From Elgaria multicarinata webbii (Eukaryota; Chordata; Lepidosauria; Squamata; Anguidae): DNA of 64,000 nt. Shown one piece after another: positions 31,991 through 43,985 of this stretch; the first letter of the stretch is position 1, and each line of letters opens with the position of its first letter. The stretch covers positions 7,907,001 through 7,971,000 of the forward strand of contig NC_086185.1 in assembly GCF_023053635.1 (NCBI RefSeq). The letters are read 5' to 3'. The notes beneath the pieces were generated by a model that was given only the letters and a program-made list of their open reading frames with translations, had not been told where the DNA came from and did no database searches. The translations under genes were made by a program, and so were the position numbers.

Positions 31991-34920
31991 TAGAGCTTAT
32001 TGTAAGCTGTTTATATACCTCACCTGCTTCATTCACAAGAGTGGCATTTTCACATGAACAGTATTATATGAATAATAAGAATCTGTCGTGGCCAGTTAAG
32101 TAACCTCGGACATATTTTTTTTATAATTGGAGGAATGCAGCAGTTGTCACGGCTTAGATCCTGAAGTGCCCAGCTCATGAGTTTCATTAGTCACAAAATA
32201 GACTACTCCCATGACTGAAGATAACTGCTTTATAAAACACACATCTGAGCTGGTCCTTGAGTAACACAAATACTCTTTCCGTATACTATAGTACTAAAAT
32301 AATAAAACGTTATCATAGTTCAAAACCAGTTGTTGATGCAGACATTTAACATCTATAAAGCTACTATGTAGAAATAGTCCTGGATCTTCATACTTTTCTT
32401 GGATGAAGACATTCCGGTTCACAATACAATTGAATCACCTGAGGGCTAAAATTGCTGATGGCCCAAAAGAAGCCTCATCGCTTCTCTCAACTATTTAATA
32501 CTGCCAGATAAGCTCAAATGTGTCAGTGTAGATATTTTAACAGGTTTTCACCTAATATACATGCAGAGCTGGGCACACCTAGGGGCATTAAAATCAGCAG
32601 GTTTATAGGTCTCCAGCTCTGCTTTAGGTTTCTAGTTGCAGACAGGATCAAACAAAGATGGGGTGCCAGATGACATTGCTTGTTACAGTTAATGTGCTAC
32701 AGGAATCCCCTTAACTTGGCTTGGAAATGAAGTGTTTCAAATGAAAATTGGGAGTAAGAAGAGGGTCTGTTTAGAAAATGGGTTGGAGAGAACTTGGCAT
32801 TTAATCTGTTGTCCTTTCTGAAGTGTGACCCGCAATTCCCATGCCCATTGCAATTTCAGAAGTCACCCTCACTGAATTATCCACAGGTATCTGTCTAGGA
32901 ATAGGTGGCCATGGTACATGATCAATAGTAAGACTTGGTCAAAACTGCACGAGATATTCTAGACCTGTTTGCAGGTTTTTGGTTTTTTTTAATATGGCTA
33001 CTTAGCCACACATAAACAGCAGGAGTAGTGCTTGTTTTGATAATAATACCTAAATAGTGCTTTAAGTCTTCAAAGGCTGTCAACATATATTATCTTAATC
33101 CTTACAAAAACCCTGTAAAGCATGTCACAATGATCATTCCAGCATTACAGATTGGGGGCTGAGGTTCACAGAAGCGCATGGCTGAAGAGTTTCAGGACGG
33201 TGGGTGGAAAGAAGGAGATCTTAGGAGCACTAGGAGATCTTATTAAAATGCGCCATGTTTGGGGTGTAGACCTCTTTATGCGATCCTTGAATAGAGTGGT
33301 CTGTCTTGTACATGTCTTCTAGACTGACAAAATCTAGAAGATGACTCCTAAGAACCTATAATATTTTGGGCTCATTTTCTAGCACCATTCCCTCTTCCCT
33401 CCCCTCAGGTGAGAGTTGAGGTTTTTGTCTCACAGGTCACACTTTCAGCATGGTTACCAGAAGGAGCAGACGGCAGTTCTTGTTGAAATAAATAAAACCG
33501 AGACTGCTGTTAAATGTATTTACTGTCTTGCCCCTATGGCTGCTGTCTCTGGCTTAGCATGTGACCGAAGGTGACTAGCAGACTTTCTCCCAAGTTTAGC
33601 CTAGTAAATAAAAAACAAATGTTACATATGTTAAAGTTGCCTTTTGAGGCATGAGCTTGATTTAAGGCGCTACTGAAATTAAAACACAGGAGATATGATA
33701 GGGTTGTTGTTTTTCTTTTAAAAGAAAGAACGTGTTCTCCCTTGATCAAACACACAAGCCCTTCTCTTCTTCTCGAAAGATTAAAATCGTAACCAACGGC
33801 AAAGTTGCTCCGTGTTCTGCATGCTTTCTGGATGAAGCAGATTGCTCTGGCCAGCTACCCTTTCCCTGGGCCTCATGTTATAGCAGGCAGCATATGTTAA
33901 GAAGAAAAGAAAACACGGCTCCTGCTACATGGCAGAAAGTCATACCAGCAGTAAATAAACAAGGCACATTATCCAAACACGGTCAGGGCTGTTGCAACAT
34001 TTTTGAACAAAATAACTGCTAAAGAGGCCTCTGCTGTGAAAGGGCTCATTGGACCTGAACTATGGTAAATGCTGATGTCTGTAACTTGGCTCAGAGTTAA
34101 GCGGTGCTCTGAGCCAGTACGCAAAACCGTTGGCACTGTAACACCCACAAGGCCCTTCATCTTTCAGGACTGATCAACAATTTAACTCAAGCTGCAGGGC
34201 GCTTAAGCTGCTTTCTCTCTCCCCCCCCCCCCCAATTGGGGAAAAAAAAACCCTCTTCCTTTCAGAGTTCGTTCTGGAACAGTTGTGGGCTTTGAATTTA
34301 GCTGTTCAGTGGGGGGAAAGGAAGAAGTTAGTCTGAATTTGAGTCTTATGAGAAGTAGTTGGGCTTTCCCTTGTAGCGTTTCTCCAGCAGTGGGTTTCGA
34401 ACTCTGTTCTGCAAAAGCTGGGGCTTCCTTCGGGGCTTAGCGGAGGTCCTCATGGAGAAAAAGTTCAGGAATAGTGGATGTGTTCGTCAGAAAACAAAAC
34501 GCTTGCCCGCCTGAACCAATCTTGCAACTGCAGGAGAGAGTTGAGGTTAATTCCATGTTGTGCACCTGGTTTACCGAGGGTGATGGTGAGGCCAGGCCAA
34601 TATTTCTGCATATGCTCCAGTAGGGGTCAAGCCCTACTGGACCTGTAAAAACATGACTCCCTTTTTGGCTTTTGGAGAGGGATTGAGGGTGTCTCTTTTT
34701 GTTGTTGTTTAAATAGCTCAATATCCAATCCTTCAGGTTTTAGCACTCTCTCCTAGATCTCTAGAAGTTAAATGTACGGGACTAGATTAGTGCCAGCACG
34801 TATTGTAAAACTGAAAGCTGCTTCTAGGCAAAGGAAAGGGCAATTTACTACAGAGAAGCATGCTTCACCCATTCACTACCTACTTCCCCCTTCAGTTCAC
34901 CACTTCCTCCTGGCGCTTAC
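31991..34920. other. No gene seen; possible MIR-like core near 33060-33190
   Basis: Mostly unrecognised. Around 33085-33190, ttatcttaatccttacaaaa then ccctgtaaagcatgtcac and cattacagattgggggctga resemble an old MIR/CORE-SINE. A poly-C tract is at 34221-34232. Confidence 0.4.
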
Positions 34921-35020
34921 AAAGAACATAAGCAGAGCCCTGCTGGATCAGACCAAGGGCCCATGTAGTTCAGCACTCTGTTCATGCAGTGGCCAAGCAG
35001 CTGTTGGCCAGGAAAGGTTC
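34921..35020 (-). mobile_element. CR1 3' end fragment, minus orientation
   Basis: aagaacataagcagagccct then gctggatcagaccaagggcc and gttcatgcagtggccaagca: a short truncated copy. Confidence 0.72.
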
Positions 35021-35384
35021 TTTCAGACCCAGCAGCACGGAGATCGTAAAAATGCATTTCTTTTATTTAAAAATGTACAGGCCACATTTTTGTCCAATGA
35101 TTTCAAGGTGGGTTGTAAAAACGGTAAAACAAGCAATACAAGCAACCAAACGAAACCCAATGACAGCAGGTAAGAGTGCGATTGAAAAACAGAGTATAAA
35201 ATAGTTAAGAGAGTAAAAATGTTTTCAAATGCCTGGGTGAATTAAAACAGTGACTTTGCCTGCCACCTAAACAACAACCAAGTTGGTGGTGGCAGGAGAT
35301 ATTCTATAGCTGGGGTGCTGCTACTGAAAATGCACTATGCATCTACGTGAACAAGAGGGTGTGGAACTAGCGTGCCCTTGACTG

Positions 35385-35592
35385 ACCAGATTCCAGGATC
35401 TCCTTGCATGATAAGTAGGAATTCTTTGCCCAGGATTGTTTTTTTTTGCTGGGTAGTGGGCCTTGGACAGTTGTCTTTCCCAGTGCCTGTTACTGCGTCC
35501 TTTGAACTGTCGCTGCTGAGGATTGAACCTGAGACCTTATGCAATCCAAGCATGTGCCCTGTCCCTGAAACTGAGCTATGGTCCTCTCCAAA
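35385..35592 (-). mobile_element. tRNA-derived SINE, minus orientation, old
   Basis: On the minus strand, ggaccatagctcagtttcag (A-box region) and aggttcaatcctcag (B box) are recognisable; the body is diverged. Confidence 0.5.
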
Positions 35593-35780
35593 TGCAGTGG
35601 CCCTGGGTCCCCGGCAGACTCTTGAGGTTCCAGGGCAGACAAGGTGAGCTGGAAAGTTTCCCCTAAAGGTCGAATGCTTGAACACTGCTATGAAGTAGCC
35701 AGGCAAGCTCAGCCAGCTTCCTAACTAGGGGCGGCCATGTCGCCTGCATATCTGCTTTTTCTAACAGCACAGCCAACACT

Positions 35781-36010
35781 AGGGGCCTGTTCAGACGGCA
35801 CCCATTAACCCTTTTGAAATAAATGGTTACTGAGCATGTTTAAACTGTGGTTATGTAGGCACCATGGTTCATAATGGTTCCCACGACACTCTTAAGTCAA
35901 GATTCCCATGACACACTAAGCCATTCAGAAGACACCTTAAACCATAGCTTTAAGCACAGTGAATAAGACTTTGCTTTATTCACCATGGTTAAAGTCATAG
36001 TTAAAAGTAT
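35781..36010. mobile_element. Palindromic MITE, family F copy 1
   Basis: ggggcctgttcagacggcac, ccatggttcataatggttcc and gacacactaagccattcaga match the family F copy at 60045-60258. The left end is clearer than the right. Confidence 0.5.
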
Positions 36011-36058
36011 GCATTTCTAAGTAATCTGAAAATATCTCCCATTTCCCTTCCACTAAAG

Positions 36059-36190
36059 CAGAGGTTGGGAACTTGTGGACAATCGGCCGTTTGGACTACA
36101 GCTTCCATCCTCTCTCACCATTGCCTATGCTGGCCAGGGCTCCTGGAAGTTGAAGTCCTAAAGCAAGTGTCTCCTACAATATCTGGAAGT
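36059..36190. mobile_element. Palindromic hAT-like MITE, family D, degraded
   Basis: gaggttgggaacttgtgg, ggactacagcttccatcc and tatgctggccagggctcc match the family D interior. Confidence 0.5.
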
Positions 36191-37440
36191 TATACTTATG
36201 AACGCTTTCCCCACATTTTTATCTGCCCCTTTCCCCACTACAATTATTTATATTAATACCCCTCCTTACTAAAAGTGGGTGGGCTAGAGTATAATTCACA
36301 TCCATACAAAAGCTAAAACCTTTCTAAAGCCCTATGAGGGTTAAAAAATGTGTTTATAGAAACTGATTATTGCAAAGACCTCAGGCTATCAGCAAGAGGA
36401 ACACAAAGAACATCAACATTATAAATGAGAGGAACAAAGAGAACCACACAGTGCTTACTTGAGAAATACATGTACTTCCTGCCTATGGTATGGGGGTGGG
36501 GGCTATTTCCCCTTGAATGTTTTTAGAAACAAAAATACAATTTTTAGGGGGATTTCTGGTTCACTTTGGTCAAGGCTGATACATTTGCCAAGGGCCAGTT
36601 TCTAAACAGTGTGGAAGAGGAGAGGTCTGGATTTTCGAGAGTCCATGGGCGAGACACCCTCTATGGGTCTCCTCCCTCAATGAGGCTACCTTCTCACTGC
36701 CTCTACCACCAGCTGCTATTAATCCTTTCTCACCATTGATACCCCTTACAAGCTTGAGGGGCAGAGAGCCAGTAAGCAAATAGGATGTGGCATATCCTGG
36801 TCCTCCTCACCGCCACAATTACCTGGGCCAGAGCATGAGGTAGGTGAACGAGGAGGTTGCAATGGCGAAGAGGAACAACTCCAGAAGGTTCTTGTCAGTG
36901 AGGCTCTGCTGGGGTGTGGGACCTCAGCAGGTGGCCATCCTTGCCTAACCTTGACACCAGCCCCTCTTGTGGGGTCTCTCCCTCCAATCATACAGGTAAT
37001 TTTCTGTGTGAAGTGGGATCTTCGTGGAAATGCACCTCAAGATATGCCCACCTCATTTATATGCAGGTGTTGACCAGGCCCCAAGCCCTCCCATGGCCAA
37101 ATTATCAACAGGGACTTGGTGTCAGCACACAGTTCCTTCAAACAACTGTCCTATAAGACCCTTCCACTGACTCCTGTCCTGGGGCCTCCTTTATCTTATT
37201 TATTTTAAAATGTTTTTTAGGTGGCTATACCTGGGAGCCTTCATTTTGATTCCTCGCAATGGCCCTCATGAACTCTGGGGGCATTGTGGTTAAACCAGAT
37301 GGGAACCCCTGAAGAACTGCACTCTGCTGCTAAAGTGAGGCCACTAGGATTTGAGGACAGACCTGGACCTTTTGTAGGGCTCTTCGTTTAAGCCTCTTTT
37401 AAGCAAGAAAACAGAAGGAATTTAAATTCCTTAAGTGACC
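36191..37440. other. No gene seen
   Basis: Unrecognised sequence. Open frames at 36570-36991 are proline/serine-rich and lack any recognisable domain. Confidence 0.45.
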
Positions 37441-37830
37441 AGCCACTTTTATTGCATTTTTATACCGCGCAATAGCCGAAGCTCCTTGGGCGGTTCACAA
37501 ACATTAAAACCATTCAAAATATAAAACTATCAGTATAAAAACATGATATACAATACAATAGAAAAGCACAACCACGATAAAATCAGCAGCAGTGCAGAAA
37601 TACAAATTTAAAATACAAATTTAAAACAGCCGAGTTAAAATTGAATTTATAGATTGTTAAAATGCTGAGAGAATAAAAAGGTCTTCACCTGGCGTCTGAA
37701 AGAATATAGTGTAGGTGCCAAGCGAACCTCCTTAGGGAGCTCGTTCCACAGCCGGGGTGCCACAGCAGAGAAGGCCCTCCTCCTGGTAGCCACCTGCCTC
37801 ACTTCCTTTGGCAGGGGCTCACGGAGAAGG
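37441..37830 (-). mobile_element. L2-clade LINE 3' end, minus orientation
   Basis: The minus strand contains aaggccttctctgctgtggc, accccggctgtggaacgagc and then the AT-rich tail ending gggcggtataaaaatgcaat-like sequence. This is the same architecture as the L2 copy at 1290-2395, with a different terminal hairpin. Confidence 0.75.
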
Positions 37831-38568
37831 ACTCATTTCAAGCAAACACCGGCCTTTTTAGCACCCTAAAAACCCTACCTGGAGATATTAGAAGCAACTT
37901 TGTTCATCCTTGATTCTTACGTTGGTTATAGTGATGTAGTTGCGAGTCTCTTCCAAGGAAAACTGATCAGGGCTGCTTCCAGATGGAGGGTTCCTGGAGC
38001 TACCGATCAGACAATGGTGTGCAGGTCTCTCATTCTCATTCTCTTTTTCCTTAACAGATTTTCTGGAGTAAGAAAAAAGTCAGAAGAAGTGGTGCGAAAA
38101 CACCACAGGGGTATGAGTGAAAGGGGTATGTTTGAGGCAGGGCAACGGCAGCATAAACATCTCACCTTGAAGCATCCATCCCATGCTTTTGATGAATTTA
38201 GGAGGCACTCCTGATTTTGGGATTAAGTGCATTGAAATGACCTTCCCGGTGCTTTCTCTCAAGATTGGTGGACTGTTTTATCTCACACTGATCCCTGCTG
38301 GCCCGCATGACTTCACAAGGGACTGGTGAAGCCTATGAAACCATACTGTTAGCTACCTTATTCCGAGCACAGACATAGCCATGCATACCTGGATGTATGT
38401 GATCATTCAACCCAAGCCCAGACTATATTTTTTAATAAAGAAGTATGTTTATGAGTTGAATCAATTAAATCATAGATCTGTTTACAACAGAGAAGTCTGA
38501 GCCTGCAGTGAAAGATCATGAAAACGACAGTTGGATTTTGCAGTTCGAAATTCTATTTTTCATTTCGA

Positions 38569-38571
<3 letters not shown>
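37831..38571. other. No gene seen
   Basis: Unrecognised DNA. Confidence 0.45.

Positions 38572-38600
<29 letters not shown>
38572..38600. repeat. (GA)n microsatellite
   Basis: About 14 GA units. Confidence 0.95.
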
Positions 38601-38604
<4 letters not shown>

Positions 38605-38639
38605 TAGGCCATAATATACATTTTTTCAAGTTCTTAAAT

Positions 38640-38800
38640 AAGACAGGGCACATTCAGAGCACTTGACATACAGCATGGCAATGACCCCTATGGCAACCAT
38701 GTATGGTAGGTCAGTATTATTCCCAAAGTGCAGATGATACAACTGAGGCAGAGAGAGAGGCCCCTGGGTGAGTTTGTGGTAAAGACGGGATTCAAATGGG
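38640..38800 (+). mobile_element. Possible MIR-type SINE
   Basis: ggtcagtattattcccaaag, gcagatgatacaactgaggc and gacgggattcaaatgg resemble the CORE and 3' region of MIR elements. Old and diverged. Confidence 0.45.
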
Positions 38801-38874
38801 GGGACTTTGAAACTCATTGCTGCATCATCTTTGAAGTGAAATGGGTACTTGTCAAAATAATTACTTTTTTTAAC

Positions 38875-38929
38875 ACACTCACACACACACCCCTTTGGTG
38901 TTCTGGAGTGTGTGTGTGTGTGTGTGTGT
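38875..38929. repeat. (CA)n and (GT)n microsatellites
   Basis: A short CA run at 38875-38890 and a GT run at 38908-38929, separated by 17 bp, together form an imperfect hairpin. Confidence 0.9.
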
Positions 38930-40420
38930 TTAGGGCCTCAAAGGCAATCTTACGGCAGATTCATGTTTTTGAGGTGTGTCTGTGCCGTGAATAACGTGTG
39001 TTGCACAGAACAGAAGGGAAAATGTTTCGGGCTGCATTGGAACAAGCTTCCCCCAAATGGCTTCTCTCAAAAGCAAGATCTTTACAGCTCATGTGGTTCC
39101 GTGACTCATGCTGTTAGTATGCCTAGTAGGAAATACCATGCACTTTAAATAACAAAGTTGTATCTGTGCACTCATATAGAAACGCAGGACTCCACAAAGT
39201 GGGGGGAAAAGATATCTTTGTCCTCTGAATTTCTTCCTGCGTTTTTCTTTCTGTTATCTCACCCTATGAGTATCCTGACATTTGCAAGGGGTGGTGGTGG
39301 TGGAAATTATTCAGGTTGGACAATTCTGCGAGGTTTATCTCACCACCACCACCACCCCATGACTCACTTGCCCTCTCCTCCTAGTGCAGGAGTTAATAGG
39401 GCAAGGAGCTGGAATTTTTCAGGAATGACAAAAAAAGAATTTGATTCCCTCCTTAAAGCTCATTCTGGTACCTTTTAAAACATGGAACTTTTTACAGATA
39501 TTGACCTAAAACTCTTACACTACAGTTTTTGCAATGGGGAGAACAATCCTATGCCCCCTAGACAGTGTCGGGTGTGTGTGTGCTTAGGATGGTTCGCATT
39601 CCTGCATCCGAGGTCGGAGAATCAGGAGTCCGGACTCTCCTCTCGCTCACAGCCAGCCCGGAGAGAAACACAGCCATGGAGAGGAGAGGAAAGGGCAGTT
39701 CTGTGGCCAGGAAAGGAAGGGACCAGGGAAGCGGGGACGGAACTCCAGGGGGGCTTTTGTCAATGGGCCCTTGCTGGGGTGTGGGGCTATGGCAGGTGCC
39801 CGGCCATGCCTAACTGAAGGCCCAGGAAGCTGCCATTTGGGTATGCCTTGTGGCGAGGAGATAATTCCCACCAGAATTGCAAAGGTCCTAAAATGAGCTC
39901 AAACCTAGGAAAGGCCACTTTGAATACACTTTGTTGCTTCTGGAGGTCCAGTTTTCCAAGTTCAGGCTGGCGGGAGAAAAAGGGCTATAAGAAAGCCAGC
40001 CAGTGTGTTTTTACTACAGTTCTTGAAGCAGCTGCTCTTCAGCGAGACAAGCCTTCCAATCCATTCATCCGTCCATCTGGTAAACAGCGCTGCAGCTCCC
40101 CTGAAAGCAAAACAAATGATTAAGCGATGGAAATTAAATCTGTACCCTCTGTATTTCAGTACTTGCCTTAGACTTTTCGTCCACACTTCCTTTGCAGGGC
40201 TGCCATCCAGTGGTTAAACATAGCAATCCCATCTATTTAAACCCTTCCCAAACTTCCGGCTGGTGTCTAATATAGTTCGATGTTTAACAGCACGTTCAAT
40301 GTCCAAGGATGCATTTTACACTCCATATCACATCTACGTTCTAGGCAACTCTGTTGTCGCAATCATACCCATTATGCAGACAGGGAACTGAGCCCAAAGG
40401 AGTCCAAATGGCTCAGATGC
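38930..40420. other. No gene seen
   Basis: Unrecognised. Short GGT/CAC clusters at 39290-39360. No coding support. Confidence 0.45.
40200..40213 (-). promoter_or_regulatory. CTCF-like motif
   Basis: CTGCCATCCAGTGG matches the reverse CTCF core at 13 of 14 positions, within the IRS4-COL4A5 intergenic interval. Confidence 0.3.
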
Positions 40421-40484
40421 ACAAGTGAGGACGAATGGGAATATCTCCCAGTCCTTAGGGTATTACCAGAAGAGGCTGTTATCG

Positions 40485-40640
40485 TACCGTCACCCTGCCT
40501 TATTCACAGAATTTTATGGTGGGTCCAGACAACATCGTCTTCCAGTCATAACACTCCCATGTTTTCTCACCATTTCTTCCATCATTTTTCTTATCACAGG
40601 AAGTTTGTTAAGGAGAAAAAGAAGTAAAACTTGCACAATG
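40485..40640. repeat. Unclassified dispersed repeat, copy 2
   Basis: Matches 23850-24010 over most of its length (accctgccttattcacagaa, ggtccagacaacatc, ccatgttttctcaccattt). Confidence 0.5.
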
Positions 40641-40659
40641 CCTATTAATTGGTAGCCTT

Positions 40660-40985
40660 CCTGCCTGCCTTATTTATTTAAATACCACCCAATTACAAAA
40701 GATCTCTGGGTGGTTTAGAAGCAAAAAAATTAAAACCATAAAATACAAAAATGCAACATGAAAATAAAATCTTAAGAGTCCATCACTGTTCTCTAGTTAA
40801 AAGGAAAGTGTTTTAAGGAGGTTTTAAAGATGTTTTAATCATGTGTGGTATGTTTAAAATCACCTTTTAACGTGTATTTTATATCATGTTTTTCTACTGT
40901 TTGTTTTATACTTTGAATGGTTTTAGTTTTGTGAACCACCCAGAGAGCTTCGGCTATTGGGCGGTATAAAAATGCAATAAATAAA
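40660..40985. mobile_element. Two L2-clade 3' ends in opposite orientations
   Basis: 40660-40790 is minus (aataccacccaattacaaaa, tgggtggtttagaagcaaaa). 40830-40985 is plus (tttgtgaaccacccagagag, ttcggctattgggcggtata, then aataaataaa). The head-to-head arrangement gives a large imperfect inverted repeat. Confidence 0.65.
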
Positions 40986-41335
40986 TTTAATTAAAAAAAA
41001 ACACACACACACACAAAAACCACACCTAAACAGCACTATATCTGGAAATAGAACAGGTTACATTTGACATCCTAAACAAGAAGTTGAACTGATCACATCT
41101 AAAGGAAGACAAGGGTGATGCCATTCCTGAGAAGTTCGGGAATACATGTATTATATGAAATGCATTTTTAAACCATATCGAAATTGAAATACTCTTTTTG
41201 TTGGTCTCTCACATCATCTGGGAGAAAAGGGGCCATACGCATAACCATCCCCACTGATTCAAAGGATTTCTTCCATCTTAATATTATTACACACAAGGGC
41301 GAGTTTTGATTATTATTTTTCCGGTATCGATAATA

Positions 41336-41518
41336 CTGTATTTCTTCGATTCATAAGATGCAGTTTCCCCTCATATAAACATCTCTAAAAACGGGGTGCA
41401 TCTTAGAATCGCAGGTGCGTTTATTATTTCTTAGAATCAAAGCTTTTTTTTCTGTTGGTGGTACTGAAATTAGTGCGCGTCTTGCAATCGATGGTGTCTT
41501 AGAATCGAAGAAATGCGG
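41336..41518. mobile_element. Terminal-inverted-repeat element with 5-bp duplication
   Basis: Begins CTGTATTTCTTCGATTC and ends GAATCGAAGAAATGCGG. The inner repeat continues over taagatgca / tcttagaatc. TAATA is duplicated at 41331-41335 and 41519-41523. 183 bp, no ORF. Superfamily not assigned. Confidence 0.65.
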
Positions 41519-41523
41519 TAATA

Positions 41524-42284
41524 CCAACAGTGCCTGGGCTGTGTCCCTAAGAGCACCGGCTCTAGCGCACCACTGATCTTTCCTCTCCAAATGTGGGGGA
41601 GGGGGGCGCAGGGAGAGATCTGGCCTCACCTTCCACTTGCCTTCCTCCTTGGGTGGTTGTATGGAATGGGTCGAGGAGAGGGCAAGTGAATGGACAGCAG
41701 TGGCAAGGAGGAAGTTGGCTCCCTTAAGCACCGCCCCCCTCCAAAATCATTAACCGAAAAGGATGGATGGGAGTCTGTTATCTTGAACTGACATTTTCCC
41801 ATTAAAAAGACAACTAATTGAAGCGATAATGTCAATTCATCCATCAAGAGGCAAGCATGACATGTGAGCCCACCCTTCTCAGATGCTCCCAAAATCGCAG
41901 AGGAAGTTGTTGACAATCACAGGCAAGCAGTTTGTGTGACCGGTATGTTGAATTGCTCTCTAATCAAGATTCAAATACATGGAAGCTGTTGGGGGAGGGG
42001 GGGGAGAATGTCATTCCTCTATTTTGCTCCAGCTACTGCCACCACCCGGGAGATCGAAAAATAAGCAAGGCGCCTCCTGCAACGTGTTTATCTTCCAATC
42101 TACAGCTGATGCACAAACAAATGTAGTCCTACAAGAATATGATGCAAAAGAATGTAGCTTGATCACACAGACACACACACAGAGAAATTAGAGATTAGTT
42201 ACTGGTACATTCCAAGTGGTAGTTACTGCTGTGATCTTCCTTTTCCATTGCCTACTATATGTGGCCCTAGAAGGCAAGCAGATA
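41524..42284. other. No gene seen
   Basis: Unrecognised DNA with a short CA run near 42165-42182. Confidence 0.45.
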
Positions 42285-42590
42285 AGGAAAGGAAAGGAAC
42301 CTCTCGTGCAAGCACTTGAGGCATTGCTGACTCCTAGAGGGACGCCTGCTCTCGCTGATGTTTTCTTGGCAGACTTTGTAGCGGGGTGGTTTGCCGTTGC
42401 CTTCCCCAGTCGCAGTTCCCTTTCCTCCAGCTAGCTGGGTACTCATTTTACCGACCTTGGAAGGATGGAAGGCCATGTCGACCTGAGCCGGCTGCCGGAG
42501 AACCAGCTTCCGCTGGGATCGAACTCAGGCCGTGGGGAGAGTTTTGGCTGCAGTAACTGCCGCTTACCACTTTGCACCACACGAGGCTGG
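42285..42590 (-). mobile_element. tRNA-derived SINE with BovB-like 3' tail, minus orientation
   Basis: The minus strand starts gcctcgtgtggtgcaaagtg (A-box region), then gagttcgatcccagcgg (B box), gtaaaatgagtacccagcta and ggcaacggcaaaccacc. The last block is also found in BovB-tailed SINEs of ruminants and squamates. It ends in a CTTT-rich tail. A plus copy is at 62525. Confidence 0.78.
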
Positions 42591-42730
42591 CAAGCAGATA
42601 ATCCAGCTGAAATTCTCATTGCTGTGGCTTCCTATTGACAAGAAAGCAGTGGGCAGAGTTTTAGCTGAGCTGAAACAAGTAGATTAACCAGAAGGGATTA
42701 ATGCATGGCGAAGTAGGATGGTTTATTTCG

Positions 42731-42900
42731 GGGCTGTTGAACCTTTTTCAGCCTGAGGCCTGAATTCGATTCTGGAGAAGCGCTTGGCAGCCATGGTCCA
42801 AAAGTGGGCGGAGCAGGAGGTAAAACAGGGTGGGGCCAAAATACCAGCATATTTTCACTTAAAGCTCTTACTTTAAGGGAGCTTAAAGTAAGAGCTTTAA
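42731..42900. repeat. Fragment related to hAT-like element, ending in a perfect hairpin
   Basis: gggctgttgaacctttttca and tggggccaaaataccagcat resemble the interior of the hAT-like element at 48386-49215. At 42861-42877 and 42882-42898 are 17-bp perfect inverted repeats with a 4-base loop (arm AAAGCTCTTACTTTAAG). Confidence 0.55.
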
Positions 42901-43520
42901 TACCTGGACATCACTCTGGAGAAAGGAAATGGTGCAGGAAGTCAATTCAATAGCGTTCTCCTCATCCTAGCTATTATCTATGGACTGTGGGACAATGCGA
43001 AATCTTTAGTTAAACAGATGTTGTGAGATATTGACCTACAAGGGCTCTATTGTGCTGCACAGGGCCCCTGCTCCCCCGGATTTCTGGGTTTGTCAGGCTC
43101 CTTCTCCAAAGAAGGAATGTCTTATTTCAACTGGCTATCAATTCCTAAATATAAGAAAGCATTTTCTCTGGCCCAAATGAATGTTTTACTTTCTGAACTC
43201 TTAGATGGTAGATGCTCCTAAACACCGGTAAATGAGAGGTCCTGCCCTTGTAGTAATATAGAAGTGGGATCTGTTATACATGTTCTGTTCAACTGCTGTT
43301 ATTACCAGGGGTCCAGGGATGCTCTGATGCTTCAGTTACTCCATCTTTACCAGATCGCTCCTTGGAATCCCTTATGTGTTTCTGACTCGAAGGATCTAAT
43401 AGATCAATCACTGAACGAATTGCTAAATTTCTGAATGTTATTGGATTGTGACTTAATTTGAACTTGTAGAACAATGCATTTTATCTTTATATATTCTGAC
43501 ACCTTGCTGGTGGTCACTTC
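42901..43520 (+). mobile_element. LINE ORF2 C-terminal remnant
   Basis: Around 43231-43330 the plus strand reads RSCPCSNIEVGSVIHVLFNC, a C-x-C...H...C zinc-knuckle arrangement found near the C-terminus of many LINE polymerases. Stops surround it. The clade was not determined. Confidence 0.5.
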
Positions 43521-43789
43521 ACCGTAAATAAACTAGGTATGCATGTATGAGTATTACTGCCAGTAACTAAGCCTTAGATGTTTGACTTTTAAGAATGGGA
43601 GTGGGGAACTGTGAAACACCAGGAAATCACCAACTGATTGACCATTGGGATGAAGGCAGTGTTGCCAAGTGGGGACCTCTATGGCAAGGTACCCTTAGAG
43701 GCATTTCCCTTCCACACCTCCACTCTGGGTGTTGGATGGATGGTTTGTTCCTCCCTACAGCACCATCAATGGTGCTCAGCAACTACCTT

Positions 43790-43985
43790 GCCTGGTACAC
43801 GAGCCATTGACATTCCAATATCACAAGCAGTAACCTTGGGGAACATGGGTGGGAGGGTGCTGTTGCACCTGTGTCCTGCTCATGGGTCCCCGGTCGACAT
43901 CTGGTTGGCCACTGTGTGAACAGAGTGCTGGACCAGATGGAGCCTTGGTCTGATCCAGCAGGGCTCTTCTGATGTTCTTATGGCA
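43790..43985 (+). mobile_element. CR1 LINE 3' end, plus orientation
   Basis: ggttggccactgtgtgaaca, gctggaccagatggagcctt, ctgatccagcagggctcttc and tgatgttcttatg: the terminal sequence and tail of the CR1 subfamily. Confidence 0.8.

Noticed and set aside
34772-35204. Open frames of 133 and 71 aa
   Set aside because: They run through a CR1 fragment and flanking unique DNA, with no conserved domain.
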